From contig NZ_JEMG01000001.1 in assembly GCF_000600295.1 (NCBI RefSeq), positions 971,062 to 1,035,061 on the forward strand: DNA of 64,000 nucleotides, read 5' to 3'. Shown here one piece after another: positions 8,744 to 18,860 of this stretch. Source of the DNA: Hylemonella gracilis str. Niagara R. Lineage in GTDB: Bacteria > Pseudomonadota > Gammaproteobacteria > Burkholderiales > Burkholderiaceae_C. The translations under genes and the position numbers were made by a program. Each line of letters begins with the position of its first letter. Within the stretch, counting starts at the first letter, position 1. The notes beneath the pieces are model-generated. The model saw only the letters and a program-made list of their open reading frames with translations, did not search any database and was not told the DNA's origin.

Positions 8744-8955
8744 CCGACATGATGAGCGCCGCCGGGCCGTCCCAAGTGTTGCGAGACCCTACCCCCAGCG
8801 AAGCGCAGGGCAAGCCTGCGCGTGGGGGCAGCGCAGTACACGAAGTGACAAGCGTGGGGGCTATGATGAGCGCCGCCGGGCCGTCCCAAGGCGTGAAGAC
8901 CCCCTCGGGGGGCAGCGCAGTACACGAAGTGACAAGCGTGGGGGCTCTGCCATGA
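8740..8955 (+). CDS. Small reading frame made of a tandem repeat, bridging rsmH and ftsL
   Basis: A 71-codon frame with an ATGA overlap to rsmH at its start and to ftsL at its end, exactly like true genes in this cluster. Its content is two copies of one repeat, giving MMSAAGPSQ...HEVTSVGA twice. The copies are 114 and 84 bases long, both divisible by three, so the frame survives. No domain is recognised and the peptide may have no function; its translation could simply carry ribosomes across the repeat to ftsL. Equally it may be chance. Standard annotation would probably leave it out. Confidence 0.35.
   Translation: MTDMMSAAGPSQVLRDPTPSEAQGKPARGGSAVHEVTSVGAMMSAAGPSQGVKTPSGGSAVHEVTSVGALP
8749..8862 (+). 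repeat. Dispersed repeat, family A, copy 1 (long form)
   Basis: Begins ATGATGAGCGCCGCCGGGCC and ends GACAAGCGTGGGGGCT. Compared with the next copy it has an enlarged hairpin: CCCCC ... GCGCAGG-GCAAG-CCTGCGC ... GGGGG instead of CCCCC-TC-GGGGG. Flanks are otherwise identical to copy 2. Confidence 0.85.
8863..8946 (+). repeat. Dispersed repeat, family A, copy 2 (short form)
   Basis: Directly abuts copy 1. The first 28 bases and the last ~35 bases are the same as in copy 1; the middle is a minimal CCCCC-TC-GGGGG hairpin. A diverged third copy lies at 18869-18930. It ends five bases before the ftsL start. Confidence 0.85.
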
Positions 8956-9341
8956 CCCGCGTCAACTTCATGCTCTTCCTGGCCGTGATGGTCAGCGCCC
9001 TGTACCTGGTGCATGTGCAGTATGAGTCGCGCCGGCTTTTTGCCGCGCTGGACCGCGCCATGCTGGATGCTCACCGCATCGATACCGAGCGCGAACAGCT
9101 GGAGCTGGAAAAGCGTCGACAAGCCGGGGCGCAACGCGTGGAGCAATTGGCCCGTGACCGTCTGCAGATGCGCACCGCCACGCCGGCCATCACCGACTAT
9201 GTGACCTTGGGTCGCAACGGCAGCGTGGCCATGGTGGAGGCAGGCGCCGCGCGCGAGGTGCAGGGACGCCTGAGCGGCGTCAACCTGCCGCGTGGCCTGG
9301 TCAACCCCGATGGCGGCGACACGGCTAGGGAGGGGCGCTGA
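8952..9341 (+). CDS. ftsL: Cell division protein FtsL
   Basis: Small bitopic divisome protein of 129 residues. A short cytoplasmic start is followed by one membrane segment (about residues 5-22, FMLFLAVMVSALYLVHVQY). A periplasmic coiled coil follows (about residues 25-75, heptads rich in L, E and R), then a low-complexity tail. FtsL forms a complex with FtsB and FtsQ that activates FtsW and FtsI. Recognition rests on topology and position between rsmH and ftsI, as FtsL sequences are poorly conserved. The stop shares its last base with the ftsI start. Confidence 0.9.
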   Translation: MTRVNFMLFLAVMVSALYLVHVQYESRRLFAALDRAMLDAHRIDTEREQLELEKRRQAGAQRVEQLARDRLQMRTATPAITDYVTLGRNGSVAMVEAGAAREVQGRLSGVNLPRGLVNPDGGDTAREGR

Positions 9342-11122
9342 TGGCCGGCCCGCGCAACATCCGCTACAGCCTCAGCCCCCTGCTGACCAGCCGCACGCCG
9401 GTCTGGCGCAGCAAGATGGTGGTCGCCCTGGTCGCGCTGGCCTTTCTGGTGCTGGCCGCGCGCGCGGCCTACATCCAGGTCTTCTCGAACAATTTCTTCC
9501 AGCGACAGGGCGAGGTGCGTTACTCGCGCACGCTGGAACTGCCGGCCACGCGCGGGCGCATCCTGGATCGCAATGGCCAATTGCTGGCCACCAGTGTGCT
9601 CGCGCCCAGCATCTGGGCCATCCCCGAGGACGTCGAGGATCAGCCCCAGCAATGGCAGAAGCTGGCCCGCTTGCTCGACATGCCCCTGGCCGAGGTCAAG
9701 CGCAAGCTTCAGGCCGAGGACAAGACCTTCGTCTGGCTCAAGCGCCAGGTTGACGAGCCCACCGCGCGGCAGGTGGCCGCGCTCGGAATCAAGGGCATCT
9801 ACCAGACCAAGGAATACAAGCGTCAGTACCCCGAGGGGGAGGCCGCCGCGCATCTGGTCGGTTTCACCAGCATCGAGGGCCATGGGCTGGAAGGCGTGGA
9901 GCTCGCATTCAATGCTACGCTGGCGGGCAAACCCGGCTCGCGCCGTGTCATCAAGGACAGGCTGGGACGCGTGGTCGAGGCCGTGGGCACCGAAGTGCCG
10001 CCGGTGGAAGGCCGGGACCTGCGCCTGTCCATCGACAGCAAGATCCAGTTCTTCGCTTACGAGCGACTGCGCCAGGCCGTGGAGGAACAACGCGCGCAGT
10101 CGGGCAGCGTGGTCGTCTTGGACGCGCAAAGCGGCGAAATGCTGGCCATGGCCAACTACCCCAGCTACACCCCGGACCGTCTGACGCGGCGCGGCAGCGT
10201 GGCCTTGCGCAACAGCGCGCTGACCGACACCTTCGAGCCCGGCTCCACCGTCAAGCCCTTCGTCGCGGCGCTGGCGCTGGAACGGGGCATCGTGACGCCC
10301 TCTACCCGCGTGGCCATCAGCGCCAGCGGCCAGATGCGTTTCGGTGGCGCCGTCATCAGCGACACCCATGCCTACCCCGTGCTCACGGTCTCGGAGATCG
10401 TGCAGAAGTCCAGCAACATCGGCGTGGCCAAGCTGGCGCTGCAGATGCCGGCCAGCGACCTGTGGGAGCTCTACAGCCAGATCGGGTTTGGCCAGCGCCC
10501 CCAACTGCCCTTCCCGGGCGTGGTCAGCGGGCGGCTGCGGCCCTGGAAAGGCTGGAAGCCCATCGAGCATGTGACCATGAGCTATGGGTATGGCCTGTCG
10601 GTCAGTCTGGTGCAACTGGCCCAGGCCTACTCCGTGTTCGCGCACGACGGCGAGATCATCCCCATCACCCTGCAGCGGGCACAGGGCGCCGAGGCCGACG
10701 CGGCGCAGGCTGTGCGCGGCGTGCGCCTGCTGCAAGCGGATCATGCGCGCGCCGTGCGCCAGATGCTGCGCATGGTCACCAGCACTGGCGGCACGGCCAC
10801 CCGGGCGCAGGCCCAGGGTTATTCGGTCGGCGGCAAGACGGGCACGGCGCGCAAGCTCGACGACAACGGCACCTATTCCATGCAGAAGTACCGCAGCGTC
10901 TTCGTGGGGCTGGCGCCTGTGGACCAGCCGCGCATCATCGTGGCCGTGATGATCGACGAGCCTGGCGCTGGCCGCATCTACGGTGGCGACGTGGCCGCGC
11001 CGGTGTTCAGCGATACCGTGCAGCAGACCCTGCACCTGATGGGCGTGCAGCCGGACCTGGACGTGAAGCCGCAGATCGTCGCCGAGGGCATGAACCGGAC
11101 CACGAGAGGGGGCCGGCTGTGA
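9341..11122 (+). CDS. ftsI: Peptidoglycan transpeptidase FtsI (penicillin-binding protein 3)
   Basis: Class B penicillin-binding protein of 593 residues that crosslinks septal peptidoglycan. A membrane anchor at about residues 26-46 is followed by the dimerisation domain (ATRGRILDRNGQLLATS). The transpeptidase domain carries all three catalytic motifs: STVK with Ser302, SSN at about 357, and KTG at about 499. It overlaps ftsL by one base and murE by four. Target of beta-lactams. Confidence 0.98.
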   Translation: MAGPRNIRYSLSPLLTSRTPVWRSKMVVALVALAFLVLAARAAYIQVFSNNFFQRQGEVRYSRTLELPATRGRILDRNGQLLATSVLAPSIWAIPEDVEDQPQQWQKLARLLDMPLAEVKRKLQAEDKTFVWLKRQVDEPTARQVAALGIKGIYQTKEYKRQYPEGEAAAHLVGFTSIEGHGLEGVELAFNATLAGKPGSRRVIKDRLGRVVEAVGTEVPPVEGRDLRLSIDSKIQFFAYERLRQAVEEQRAQSGSVVVLDAQSGEMLAMANYPSYTPDRLTRRGSVALRNSALTDTFEPGSTVKPFVAALALERGIVTPSTRVAISASGQMRFGGAVISDTHAYPVLTVSEIVQKSSNIGVAKLALQMPASDLWELYSQIGFGQRPQLPFPGVVSGRLRPWKGWKPIEHVTMSYGYGLSVSLVQLAQAYSVFAHDGEIIPITLQRAQGAEADAAQAVRGVRLLQADHARAVRQMLRMVTSTGGTATRAQAQGYSVGGKTGTARKLDDNGTYSMQKYRSVFVGLAPVDQPRIIVAVMIDEPGAGRIYGGDVAAPVFSDTVQQTLHLMGVQPDLDVKPQIVAEGMNRTTRGGRL

Positions 11123-12699
11123 CGGTGACACCGCTGCTGTTGCGCACCCCCGAGCAGGCCTCGCGCTGGCTGCGCGAGCGCGTCGCCCCCGCGCGCGGCC
11201 AGCTGTCCACCGACAGCCGGCGCATCGGCGCGGGCGATGGTTTCATCGCCTGGCCCGGCGCGGCGCGTGACGGCCGGGCTTTCGTGTCCGCAGCCCTGGC
11301 CCAGGGCGCGGCGGCCTGCCTGGTCGACGCGCGCGGGCTGGCGGCGTTTGCCGCGGGCTTCGGACTGGATGACCCGGCGCGCGCGCAACGCATCGCCGCC
11401 TATGACGGCCCCGAGGGCCTGAAGGCGGCCAGCGGCCTGATCGCGGCCGACTACCACGGGCAGCCATCGCAAGCGCTCGAGGTGCTGGCCATCACCGGCA
11501 CCAATGGCAAGACCTCCACCGCCTGGTGGCTTGCCCAGGCCTTGTCGGCGCTGCGCCCCGCCGCGCCCTGCGCCATGATCGGCACCCTGGGGGTGGGACG
11601 CGTCACCGCCGCCGCCGAGGAGATCGTCGGCACGGGGCTCACCACACCCGACCCCGTGCTGCTGCAGCAGACCCTGCGTCGTTTCGTGGACCAGGGCGTT
11701 TCCGCTTGCGCCATCGAAGCTTCGTCCATCGGCATCGTCGAACGCCGGCTCGATGGCACGCGCATCCATGTCGCGCTCTTCACCAATTTCACTCAGGACC
11801 ACCTGGACTACCACGGAAGCATGGCAGCCTACTGGCAAGCCAAGGCGGCCCTGTTCGACTGGCCGCTTCTGAGCGCGGCGGTCGTCAACATCGATGATCC
11901 CAAGGGCGCGGAATTGGCCTCCGCGCTGGGCGAGCGTCCTGACTTTGATCTCTGGACCTGCTCACTGCGCGCCGACAGCCCGGCCCGCCTGCTTGCCACC
12001 GACATCCGCGTGAACGCCGGGGGCTTGGGCTTTCAATTGCGCGAAGGCGCGCAGACGGCGAGTCTGCAAGTCCGTACATTGGGTGACTACAACGTCAGCA
12101 ATCTGCTGGGCGTGGTCGCCGCCTTGCGCTGCCTGGGTTACGACCTGGCCGACGCGGTGGCGGCCTGTGGCCAGCTGCATCCGGTGCCGGGGCGCATGGA
12201 GTTCCAGGGCGGAGACGCCATGCCTTTGGCGGTCGTCGACTATGCGCACACCCCCGACGCCCTGGCGCAGATTCTGCAAGCCTTGCGTCCGCTGGCGGCG
12301 CAGCGGGGCGGCCGTCTGTGGTGCGTCTTCGGTTGCGGGGGCGATCGCGATCCGGTCAAGCGACCGCTGATGGGCGCGGCGGCGGCCCGGCATGCCGACC
12401 GCGTGGTCCTGACCAGCGACAACCCACGCAGCGAGTCACCGCAGGCCATCATCGAGCAGATCCGCAGTGGCCTGCCCACGACCAGCGGGGCCTGGATCGA
12501 GCCGGACCGTGCCCTGGCGATACAGCACGCCGTGAACGAGGCGCAGGCCTCCGATGTGGTGCTGGTCGCGGGCAAGGGCCACGAGGACTACCAGGAGGCG
12601 GCGGGTGTGCGCCGGCCGTTCTCCGACCGGCAAGAAGTGGGCGCGGCGCTGCGGGCGTGGCGCGAGCGTCAGTCCACACCGGCAGGAGCGCGGGCATGA
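11119..12699 (+). CDS. murE: UDP-N-acetylmuramoyl-L-alanyl-D-glutamate--2,6-diaminopimelate ligase MurE
   Basis: Cytoplasmic Mur ligase of 526 residues adding the third stem-peptide residue. The ATP-binding motif GTNGKTST is near residue 127. The DNPR motif (TSDNPRSESP, about residue 440) is the accepted signature for meso-diaminopimelate rather than lysine, so this organism should have DAP-type peptidoglycan. The GTG start at 11119 overlaps the ftsI stop (GTGA); a longer frame upstream is a shadow of ftsI. The stop overlaps the murF ATG. Confidence 0.96.
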   Translation: MTVTPLLLRTPEQASRWLRERVAPARGQLSTDSRRIGAGDGFIAWPGAARDGRAFVSAALAQGAAACLVDARGLAAFAAGFGLDDPARAQRIAAYDGPEGLKAASGLIAADYHGQPSQALEVLAITGTNGKTSTAWWLAQALSALRPAAPCAMIGTLGVGRVTAAAEEIVGTGLTTPDPVLLQQTLRRFVDQGVSACAIEASSIGIVERRLDGTRIHVALFTNFTQDHLDYHGSMAAYWQAKAALFDWPLLSAAVVNIDDPKGAELASALGERPDFDLWTCSLRADSPARLLATDIRVNAGGLGFQLREGAQTASLQVRTLGDYNVSNLLGVVAALRCLGYDLADAVAACGQLHPVPGRMEFQGGDAMPLAVVDYAHTPDALAQILQALRPLAAQRGGRLWCVFGCGGDRDPVKRPLMGAAAARHADRVVLTSDNPRSESPQAIIEQIRSGLPTTSGAWIEPDRALAIQHAVNEAQASDVVLVAGKGHEDYQEAAGVRRPFSDRQEVGAALRAWRERQSTPAGARA

Positions 12700-14186
12700 A
12701 CGGCAACACGGAAACCATGTTCGGCCTGCGCGAGGCCTTGCCCTGGATCGACGGTGCCCAGCTGTTGGCCGCGGGGGCGGACGGTTCCGTTGCGGACGAG
12801 GTTCGGGTGCGGCGCGTCCACACCGACACACGCACCTTGCGCGAAGGTGATCTCTTCGTGGCGCTGCAGGGCGAGCGTTTCGACGGCAACGCCTTCCTGG
12901 CCCAGGCCCGGGGAGCGGGCGCCGTGGCGGCCCTGTGCAGTGATGCCGCAGCCCTGCGCCAGGCCCAATTGCCCGGCCTGGTGGTGAGCGACACTCGGCG
13001 CGCGCTGGGGCAACTGGCTGCGGGCTGGCGCCAACACATCGCGCGCGGGCACCGCCTGCCACTGATCGCCGTCACCGGGAGCAATGGCAAGACCACGGTG
13101 ACGCAGATGACGGCGGCCATCTTGCGTGCGCACAAGCCGCAGACCACGCTGGCCACCGAAGGCAATTTCAACAATGACATCGGCGTGCCGCTGACCCTGC
13201 TGCGCCTGCGGCCCCGCCACGAGCTGGCCGTGGTTGAGCTGGGCATGAACCATCCCGGCGAGATCGCGCAGCTGGCCGCCATCACCCGGCCCACGGTGGC
13301 GCTGGTCAACAACGCGCAGCGCGAACACCAGGAATTCATGCAAAGCATCGAAGCGGTCGCGCGCGAGAACGGCGCGGTGATCGCGGCCTTGGGCGCCGAG
13401 GGCGTCGCGGTTTATCCCTCGGATGACGCCTACACCGGCGTCTGGCGTGAGTTGGCCGGCGCACGGACCCGGCTCACGTTCTCCGTCACTGACGCGGCGG
13501 CCGATCTGCATTGCGCCGATCCCTCGCTGGCGGCACCCCTGTGGCGCGCCGATGAGCAAAGTGGCCGCTGGGAAGTCCAGGCGCGCACGCCGGCAGGCCC
13601 CTTGCGCTTCACCCTGCGCGTCGCGGGCCTGCACAACGTCAAGAACGCCTTGGCCGCCGCCGCCTGTGCCCTGGCCGCGGGAGTGCCGCTCAACGCCATC
13701 GCGCGCGGGCTGGAGACCTTTGAGCCGGTCTCGGGTCGGTCCCGGGCCCTGCACCTGACGGTGCGCGGGCAGGGCTTGACCGTGATCGACGACACCTACA
13801 ACGCCAACCCGGATTCGGTGCGCGCTGCCATCGACGTGCTGGCTGGCCTGCCCGGCCCGCGCCTGCTCGTGCTGGGCGACATGGGCGAGGTGGGGCAGGA
13901 AGGCCCGCGCTTTCACGCCGAGGTTGGCGCCTACGCGCGCGAGCGCGGCATCGAACTGCTGCACACCTTGGGCGAGATGAGCGAGGCCGCGGCCCAGGCC
14001 TACACGGGGGGGATGCACCATGGCCAGGACATCGACGCGCTCAACCTCGTCGTGCTGGCCACCTTGCCCCAGGTGCGCAGCGTGCTCGTCAAGGGCTCGC
14101 GCTTCATGAAGATGGAACGCGTGGTGCAGGCCATCCAGGCCTACGCCACGTTGGAAAAGGAAAAACAACATGCTTCTTCGTCCTGA
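12696..14186 (+). CDS. murF: UDP-N-acetylmuramoyl-tripeptide--D-alanyl-D-alanine ligase MurF
   Basis: Mur ligase of 496 residues that attaches D-Ala-D-Ala to the tripeptide precursor. ATP-binding GSNGKTTV is near residue 128, followed by EGNFNNDIGVPLTLL and ELGMNHPGEI, which are MurF hallmarks. The C-terminal domain contains DDTYNANPDSVRAA. The ATG at 12696 overlaps the murE stop by four bases. The upstream extension in this frame is antisense-free shadow of murE and lacks resemblance. Confidence 0.97.
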   Translation: MNGNTETMFGLREALPWIDGAQLLAAGADGSVADEVRVRRVHTDTRTLREGDLFVALQGERFDGNAFLAQARGAGAVAALCSDAAALRQAQLPGLVVSDTRRALGQLAAGWRQHIARGHRLPLIAVTGSNGKTTVTQMTAAILRAHKPQTTLATEGNFNNDIGVPLTLLRLRPRHELAVVELGMNHPGEIAQLAAITRPTVALVNNAQREHQEFMQSIEAVARENGAVIAALGAEGVAVYPSDDAYTGVWRELAGARTRLTFSVTDAAADLHCADPSLAAPLWRADEQSGRWEVQARTPAGPLRFTLRVAGLHNVKNALAAAACALAAGVPLNAIARGLETFEPVSGRSRALHLTVRGQGLTVIDDTYNANPDSVRAAIDVLAGLPGPRLLVLGDMGEVGQEGPRFHAEVGAYARERGIELLHTLGEMSEAAAQAYTGGMHHGQDIDALNLVVLATLPQVRSVLVKGSRFMKMERVVQAIQAYATLEKEKQHASSS

Positions 14187-14201
14187 ACAGGAGGGTCCGA
14201 C

Positions 14202-15377
14202 ATGCTGCTGAGTCTGGCCCAATGGCTGCAGACGCTGAATCCCGATCTGGGGTTCCTGCGCGTCTTTCAATACCTCACGCTGCGCGCCGTGCTGGCGGCG
14301 GTGACGGCGCTGCTGATCGGACTGATCGCCGGGCCCTACGTGATCCGTCGTCTGGCGGCGCTCAAGATCGGCCAGCCGGTGCGCGAGTACGCCATGCAGA
14401 CGCATCTGGTCAAGAGCGGCACGCCCACCATGGGCGGTGTGCTCATATTGCTCTCCATCGCGGTGTCCACGCTGCTGTGGTTCGACCTGGGCAACCGTTT
14501 TGTCTGGGCCGTGCTGTTCGTGACCTTCGGTTTCGGCGCCATAGGCTGGGTGGACGATTGGCGCAAGGTCGTGCGCAAGGACCCGGAAGGCATGCGCTCG
14601 CGCGAGAAGTATTTCTGGCAGTCGCTCATCGGCATCGTCGCGGCCTTCTACCTGGTGTTCGCGATCTCGGCCAACGGCAACCAGAGCGTGTGGGAGCTAT
14701 TGATGACCTGGATCCAGGCGGGTGAAGTAACGCTGCCCCCCAAGGCCGGTCTGTTGCTGCCGTTCTTCAAGCAGGTCAGCTACCCCTTGGGTGTGATTGG
14801 CTTTGTCGTGCTGAGCTACCTGGTGATCGTGGGGGCGAGCAACGCAGTCAACCTGACCGATGGGCTGGACGGCTTGGCCATCATGCCCGTGGTGATGGTC
14901 GGCTCCGCGCTCGGCGTCTTTGCCTACGTGAGCGGCAGCGTCTTCTATTCCAAATACCTGCTGTTCCCCTACATCCCCGGCTCGGGCGAGCTACTGATCT
15001 TCTGCGCCGCCATGGCGGGCGCAGGTCTGGCCTTCCTCTGGTTCAACGCGCACCCGGCCCAGGTCTTCATGGGCGACGTGGGTGCGCTGGCCCTCGGCGG
15101 CGCCCTGGGCACCATCGCCGTCATCGTGCGCCAGGAAATCGTGCTGGCCATCATGGGCGGCATCTTCGTGGCCGAGGCGGTGTCGGTGATGCTGCAGGTC
15201 ACATATTTCAAGTACACGAAGAAAAAATACGGCGAGGGCCGGCGTCTGCTCAAGATGGCGCCCCTGCACCACCATTTCGAGAAAAGCGGCTGGAAGGAAA
15301 CGCAGGTGGTCGTGCGTTTCTGGATCATCACCATGCTGCTGTGCCTGGCTGGCCTGGCCACCCTGAAATTGCGTTGA
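14202..15377 (+). CDS. mraY: Phospho-N-acetylmuramoyl-pentapeptide-transferase MraY
   Basis: Integral membrane enzyme of 391 residues that makes lipid I by transferring phospho-MurNAc-pentapeptide to undecaprenyl phosphate. About ten hydrophobic segments are visible. Conserved cytoplasmic loops carry the catalytic aspartates: GWVDDWRK (about residue 113), [10 protein letters not shown] (about 220) and the loop [11 protein letters not shown]. The HHHFEKSGW motif lies near the C-terminus (about residue 350). Start ATG follows murF by 15 bases with GGAGGG upstream. Confidence 0.98.
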   Translation: MLLSLAQWLQTLNPDLGFLRVFQYLTLRAVLAAVTALLIGLIAGPYVIRRLAALKIGQPVREYAMQTHLVKSGTPTMGGVLILLSIAVSTLLWFDLGNRFVWAVLFVTFGFGAIGWVDDWRKVVRKDPEGMRSREKYFWQSLIGIVAAFYLVFAISANGNQSVWELLMTWIQAGEVTLPPKAGLLLPFFKQVSYPLGVIGFVVLSYLVIVGASNAVNLTDGLDGLAIMPVVMVGSALGVFAYVSGSVFYSKYLLFPYIPGSGELLIFCAAMAGAGLAFLWFNAHPAQVFMGDVGALALGGALGTIAVIVRQEIVLAIMGGIFVAEAVSVMLQVTYFKYTKKKYGEGRRLLKMAPLHHHFEKSGWKETQVVVRFWIITMLLCLAGLATLKLR

Positions 15378-15387
15378 ACCCGCCGCG

Positions 15388-17334
15388 ATGAATTCAGAAT
15401 CGTCCCACATCCCGCAAGACCCGCTGTCCACGGCCGCGCAAGCGCCGTTGGCCGGACTGCCCGTGGCGCAGCCGGGGGGGCGCACGCACGCCGTGCCCGG
15501 CATGGACACATTGACCGCGGGCCGCGAGGCGGCCGCTTTCGTCGCTGCCTTGTTCGCCGATGCGCCAGCAAGCGACGGTGCGGTGCCCGCATCGGCCGGT
15601 GTGACCGAACCAACCGACGCCGTGCCGGGTTCCGGTGATTTGTTGGGCCGCTCCGCCGAGGACGAGCTGGGCGAGGGGGGTGACAGCGGCGACAAGGCGG
15701 ATGCCGCGCCCGTCTCCGCGCTGCAAGGTCAGCATGTGCTGGTGCTGGGCCTGGGCGCTTCTGGCCTGGCCATGGCGCGCTGGTGCGCGCGTCAGGGCGC
15801 ACGCGTGAGCGTGGCTGACACACGCGCAGCGCCGCCGCAACTCGACACTTTGCGCACCGAGTTGCCGCAGGCCACCTTCATCGCGGGCGAGTTCAGCGCG
15901 GCTCTCGTCGAAGGCGTGGACCACGGTGATGTGCGCGCCGTCTTCAAAAGTCCGGGTTTGTCGCCCGCGCAGGTGGCGCCGGTGTGGCAGGCCGCGCGCG
16001 CGCGTGGCCTGTGGACGGGCGGGGAGCTTGACTTGTTCGCGCATGCGCTGCGCGACCTGCGGGACGGGCGGGCAGGCGCGGACAAGACTGAGGACTACCA
16101 ACCCAAGGTGCTGGCCATCACCGGCACCAATGGCAAGACGACGACCACGGCGCTGACGGCGCTGCTCGTGGAGCACGCTGGCAAGACCGTGGCCGTGGCC
16201 GGCAACATCGGCCCCAACCTGTTGGACGTGCTGAGCGCAAAACTCGACGCGCGGGCACAGCGGGGAGAGGCCTTGCCCGAGGTCTGGGTGCTGGAGCTGT
16301 CCAGCTTCCAGCTTGACGAGGTGCAGGGTTTCGAACCGACCGCCGCCGTGGTGCTTAACCTCACACAAGACCATCTGGACTGGCACCCCGACATGGCGGC
16401 TTACGCTGCGGCCAAGGCGCGTGTGTACGGCCGTCAGGGCCTGGCCGTGTACAACCGTGACGACCCGGCCGTGGTCGCCATGCTTGCGTCACCACTGGGT
16501 GAAAAGACCCGCGCGGGCAAGGCGCGCGCGCGCGCCACGGTCAGCTTTGGCGTGGACATGCCACGCCGCCCGGGTGACTACGGCCTGGAACAGGTCAATG
16601 GCATGAGCTGGCTGGTGCGCGCGCAGGACGCGGACGAAACCCAGAAGCGCCGCAAGCCCACAGGCGAAGCGCAGGACGAGGAGCTGTTCATCCAGCGCCT
16701 GCTGCCCGCCGATGCCTTGCGCATCCGTGGCCGACACAACGCGACCAATGCCCTGGCCGCGCTGGCGCTGGCCCAGGCGGCGGGTTGTCCCCTGGGGCCC
16801 TTGCTGTACGGGCTGCGCGAATACCGGGGTGAGCCGCATCGCGTCGCGCCGGTGGCCATCGTGCGCGAGGTCGAGTATGTCGACGACAGCAAGGGCACGA
16901 ACGTGGGCGCGACCGTGGCCGCGCTCGTGGGCCTGGGTGAGGCGATGAACACCGCGCCGGCCGGGGGCGCGCATGATCTGGTGGGCCAGGCTTCGGGGCC
17001 ACGCATCGTCCTGATCCTCGGAGGCGTAGGCAAGGGGCAGGATTTCTCCCCGCTCGCCGATCCGGTACGGCGCTACGCGCGTTCGGTCGTCCTGATCGGG
17101 CGCGACGCGCCGCAAATCCGCGCCGCCGTGCAAGACAGTGGGGTGCCGATGCTGGACGCCCGGGACATGTCCGACGCCGTGCGGCTGGCGAGCGAGCAGG
17201 CCCGCGCGGGGGACACCGTGCTGATGTCGCCCGCCTGCGCCAGCTTCGACATGTTCGACCACTACGAACACCGCGCGCGCGTGTACGTCGAGGCAGTGCG
17301 GGTCCTGGCGCAAGACGCTGGAGGTGAATTGTGA
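15388..17334 (+). CDS. murD: UDP-N-acetylmuramoylalanine--D-glutamate ligase MurD with N-terminal extension
   Basis: Mur ligase that adds D-glutamate to UDP-MurNAc-L-Ala. The family-like part begins only around residue 112 ([19 protein letters not shown]); the ATP motif GTNGKTTT is near residue 246 and the C-terminal block [17 protein letters not shown] near 615. At 648 residues it is about 150 longer than usual. Residues 1-110 are acidic, alanine/proline-rich and look disordered, and there are short inserts before [14 protein letters not shown] and after [11 protein letters not shown]. The ATG at 15388 has no strong ribosome binding site; in-frame GTG codons (for example 15601) are alternatives, so the extension may be partly an annotation effect. 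The stop overlaps ftsW. Confidence 0.93.
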   Translation: MNSESSHIPQDPLSTAAQAPLAGLPVAQPGGRTHAVPGMDTLTAGREAAAFVAALFADAPASDGAVPASAGVTEPTDAVPGSGDLLGRSAEDELGEGGDSGDKADAAPVSALQGQHVLVLGLGASGLAMARWCARQGARVSVADTRAAPPQLDTLRTELPQATFIAGEFSAALVEGVDHGDVRAVFKSPGLSPAQVAPVWQAARARGLWTGGELDLFAHALRDLRDGRAGADKTEDYQPKVLAITGTNGKTTTTALTALLVEHAGKTVAVAGNIGPNLLDVLSAKLDARAQRGEALPEVWVLELSSFQLDEVQGFEPTAAVVLNLTQDHLDWHPDMAAYAAAKARVYGRQGLAVYNRDDPAVVAMLASPLGEKTRAGKARARATVSFGVDMPRRPGDYGLEQVNGMSWLVRAQDADETQKRRKPTGEAQDEELFIQRLLPADALRIRGRHNATNALAALALAQAAGCPLGPLLYGLREYRGEPHRVAPVAIVREVEYVDDSKGTNVGATVAALVGLGEAMNTAPAGGAHDLVGQASGPRIVLILGGVGKGQDFSPLADPVRRYARSVVLIGRDAPQIRAAVQDSGVPMLDARDMSDAVRLASEQARAGDTVLMSPACASFDMFDHYEHRARVYVEAVRVLAQDAGGEL

Positions 17335-18860
17335 ACCAGCGCTCCGATCGCAATTCCACCCCCCTGGCGGCCCAGGCAATGTCACATCTGGGCACGATGG
17401 CCGCTTCCCTGGGCGGATTGATCAGCACCGGCGCGGGCCACGCGTGGCGCCTGGCCTCGGGGGGCACACGCTATGCCTGGCAAGGTCTGCGCGTCCGTCT
17501 GCAGGGCCAGCGTGGCGGGTCCGCGCCGCGTGAAGACGTCGAACCGCCCATGGAACTGCCGGTCAAGGTAGGCTTGTATGGCGCAGGCACGGGTTTTGGC
17601 ACCAGCACCTTCGGCAACAGCAGCTTCGGTCTCGGTGCCTTGGGCGGCGGTGCGGCAACGGTGGACCTGGGTTCGGCGCGGCGCAGCTACCTCTATGGCC
17701 AGGGCGATGGCGGGCTGCCCGCCCGCCTGATGGCCTTCGACCAGGCCCTGTTCGGGGTGTTGGTGGCCTTGCTGGCATGGGGGCTGGTGATGGTGTATTC
17801 CGCCACCATCGCCCTGCCGGACAACCCGCGCTTCGCGCAATATGGACAGGGCTACTTTGTGTTGCGTCACGCGCTCGCCCTGGGCGTGGGCATCGTGCTC
17901 GCGGTGGTGGCCTTCCGCATCCCCATGGACCGCTGGGAGCAACTGGCGCCCTGGTTGTTGTTGGCGTCACTGGCGCTGCTGGCGCTGGTGCTGGTGCCCG
18001 GCGTGGGCCGCGAAGTGAACGGTGCGCGGCGCTGGTTCTCGCTGGGGTTCATGAACTTCCAGCCTTCCGAGGCGGCCAAGCTGGCCGTGCTGCTCTACGC
18101 CGCAGGCTACATGGTGCGCAAGATGGAGGTGAAGGAGCATTTCTTCCGTGCCGTTGCGCCCATGGGCCTGGCGGTCGCGCTGATCGGCGTATTGCTGCTG
18201 GCCGAGCCCGACATGGGCGCCTTCATGGTGATTGCCGTGATCGCCATGGGCATCCTCTTTCTGGGCGGTGTCAACGCGCGCATGTCCTTCCTGATCGCCA
18301 GCATCCTGCTGGTCGCCTTCGTGCTGATGATCGCCGCCAGCGACTGGCGGCGCGAACGCATCTTTGCCTACCTCGATCCCTGGAGTGAACAGCACGCGCT
18401 GGGCAAGGGCTACCAGCTCTCGCATGCCCTGATTGCCTTCGGGCGTGGGGAAATCTTCGGCGTGGGCCTGGGTGGCAGCGTGGAAAAACTCCACTGGCTG
18501 CCGGAGGCGCACACCGATTTCCTGCTGGCCGTGATTGGCGAGGAATTCGGCCTGATCGGCGTGCTGACCCTGGCCGGACTCTTCTTCTGGCTCACCCGTC
18601 GCATCATGCACATCGGCCGCCAGGCGATCGCGCTCGACCGCGTGTTCGCCGGCCTGGTGGCGCAGGGCGTGGGCATCTGGATCGGCTTTCAGGCCTTCAT
18701 CAACATGGGCGTGAACCTGGGCGCACTGCCGACCAAGGGACTGACCTTGCCGTTCATGAGCTATGGAGGATCGGCGATCCTGATGAATCTTGTGGCGATG
18801 GCCTTGGTGCTCCGGGTGGACTTCGAGAATCGCGCCTTGATGCACGGAGGTCGGTCATGA
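17331..18860 (+). CDS. ftsW: Peptidoglycan glycosyltransferase FtsW
   Basis: SEDS-family polymerase of septal glycan strands, partner of FtsI. Ten membrane segments are readable from about residue 135 onward. Family motifs are present: [18 protein letters not shown] (about residue 228), the EPDMG loop, [17 protein letters not shown], the [16 protein letters not shown] segment and [10 protein letters not shown] near the end. The first ~120 residues form an unusual cytoplasmic extension with a glycine/phenylalanine/serine-rich stretch. GTG start overlaps the murD stop; ATGA overlap leads into murG. Confidence 0.96.
   Translation: MNQRSDRNSTPLAAQAMSHLGTMAASLGGLISTGAGHAWRLASGGTRYAWQGLRVRLQGQRGGSAPREDVEPPMELPVKVGLYGAGTGFGTSTFGNSSFGLGALGGGAATVDLGSARRSYLYGQGDGGLPARLMAFDQALFGVLVALLAWGLVMVYSATIALPDNPRFAQYGQGYFVLRHALALGVGIVLAVVAFRIPMDRWEQLAPWLLLASLALLALVLVPGVGREVNGARRWFSLGFMNFQPSEAAKLAVLLYAAGYMVRKMEVKEHFFRAVAPMGLAVALIGVLLLAEPDMGAFMVIAVIAMGILFLGGVNARMSFLIASILLVAFVLMIAASDWRRERIFAYLDPWSEQHALGKGYQLSHALIAFGRGEIFGVGLGGSVEKLHWLPEAHTDFLLAVIGEEFGLIGVLTLAGLFFWLTRRIMHIGRQAIALDRVFAGLVAQGVGIWIGFQAFINMGVNLGALPTKGLTLPFMSYGGSAILMNLVAMALVLRVDFENRALMHGGRS

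Noticed and set aside
8749-8946. Possible CRISPR-like repeat pair
   Set aside because: Only two abutting copies without spacers, and the same sequence recurs in murG as a dispersed element; no cas genes.
9197-11131. Minus-strand open frame of 644 codons opposite ftsI
   Set aside because: Antisense shadow of a certain gene with all three transpeptidase motifs.
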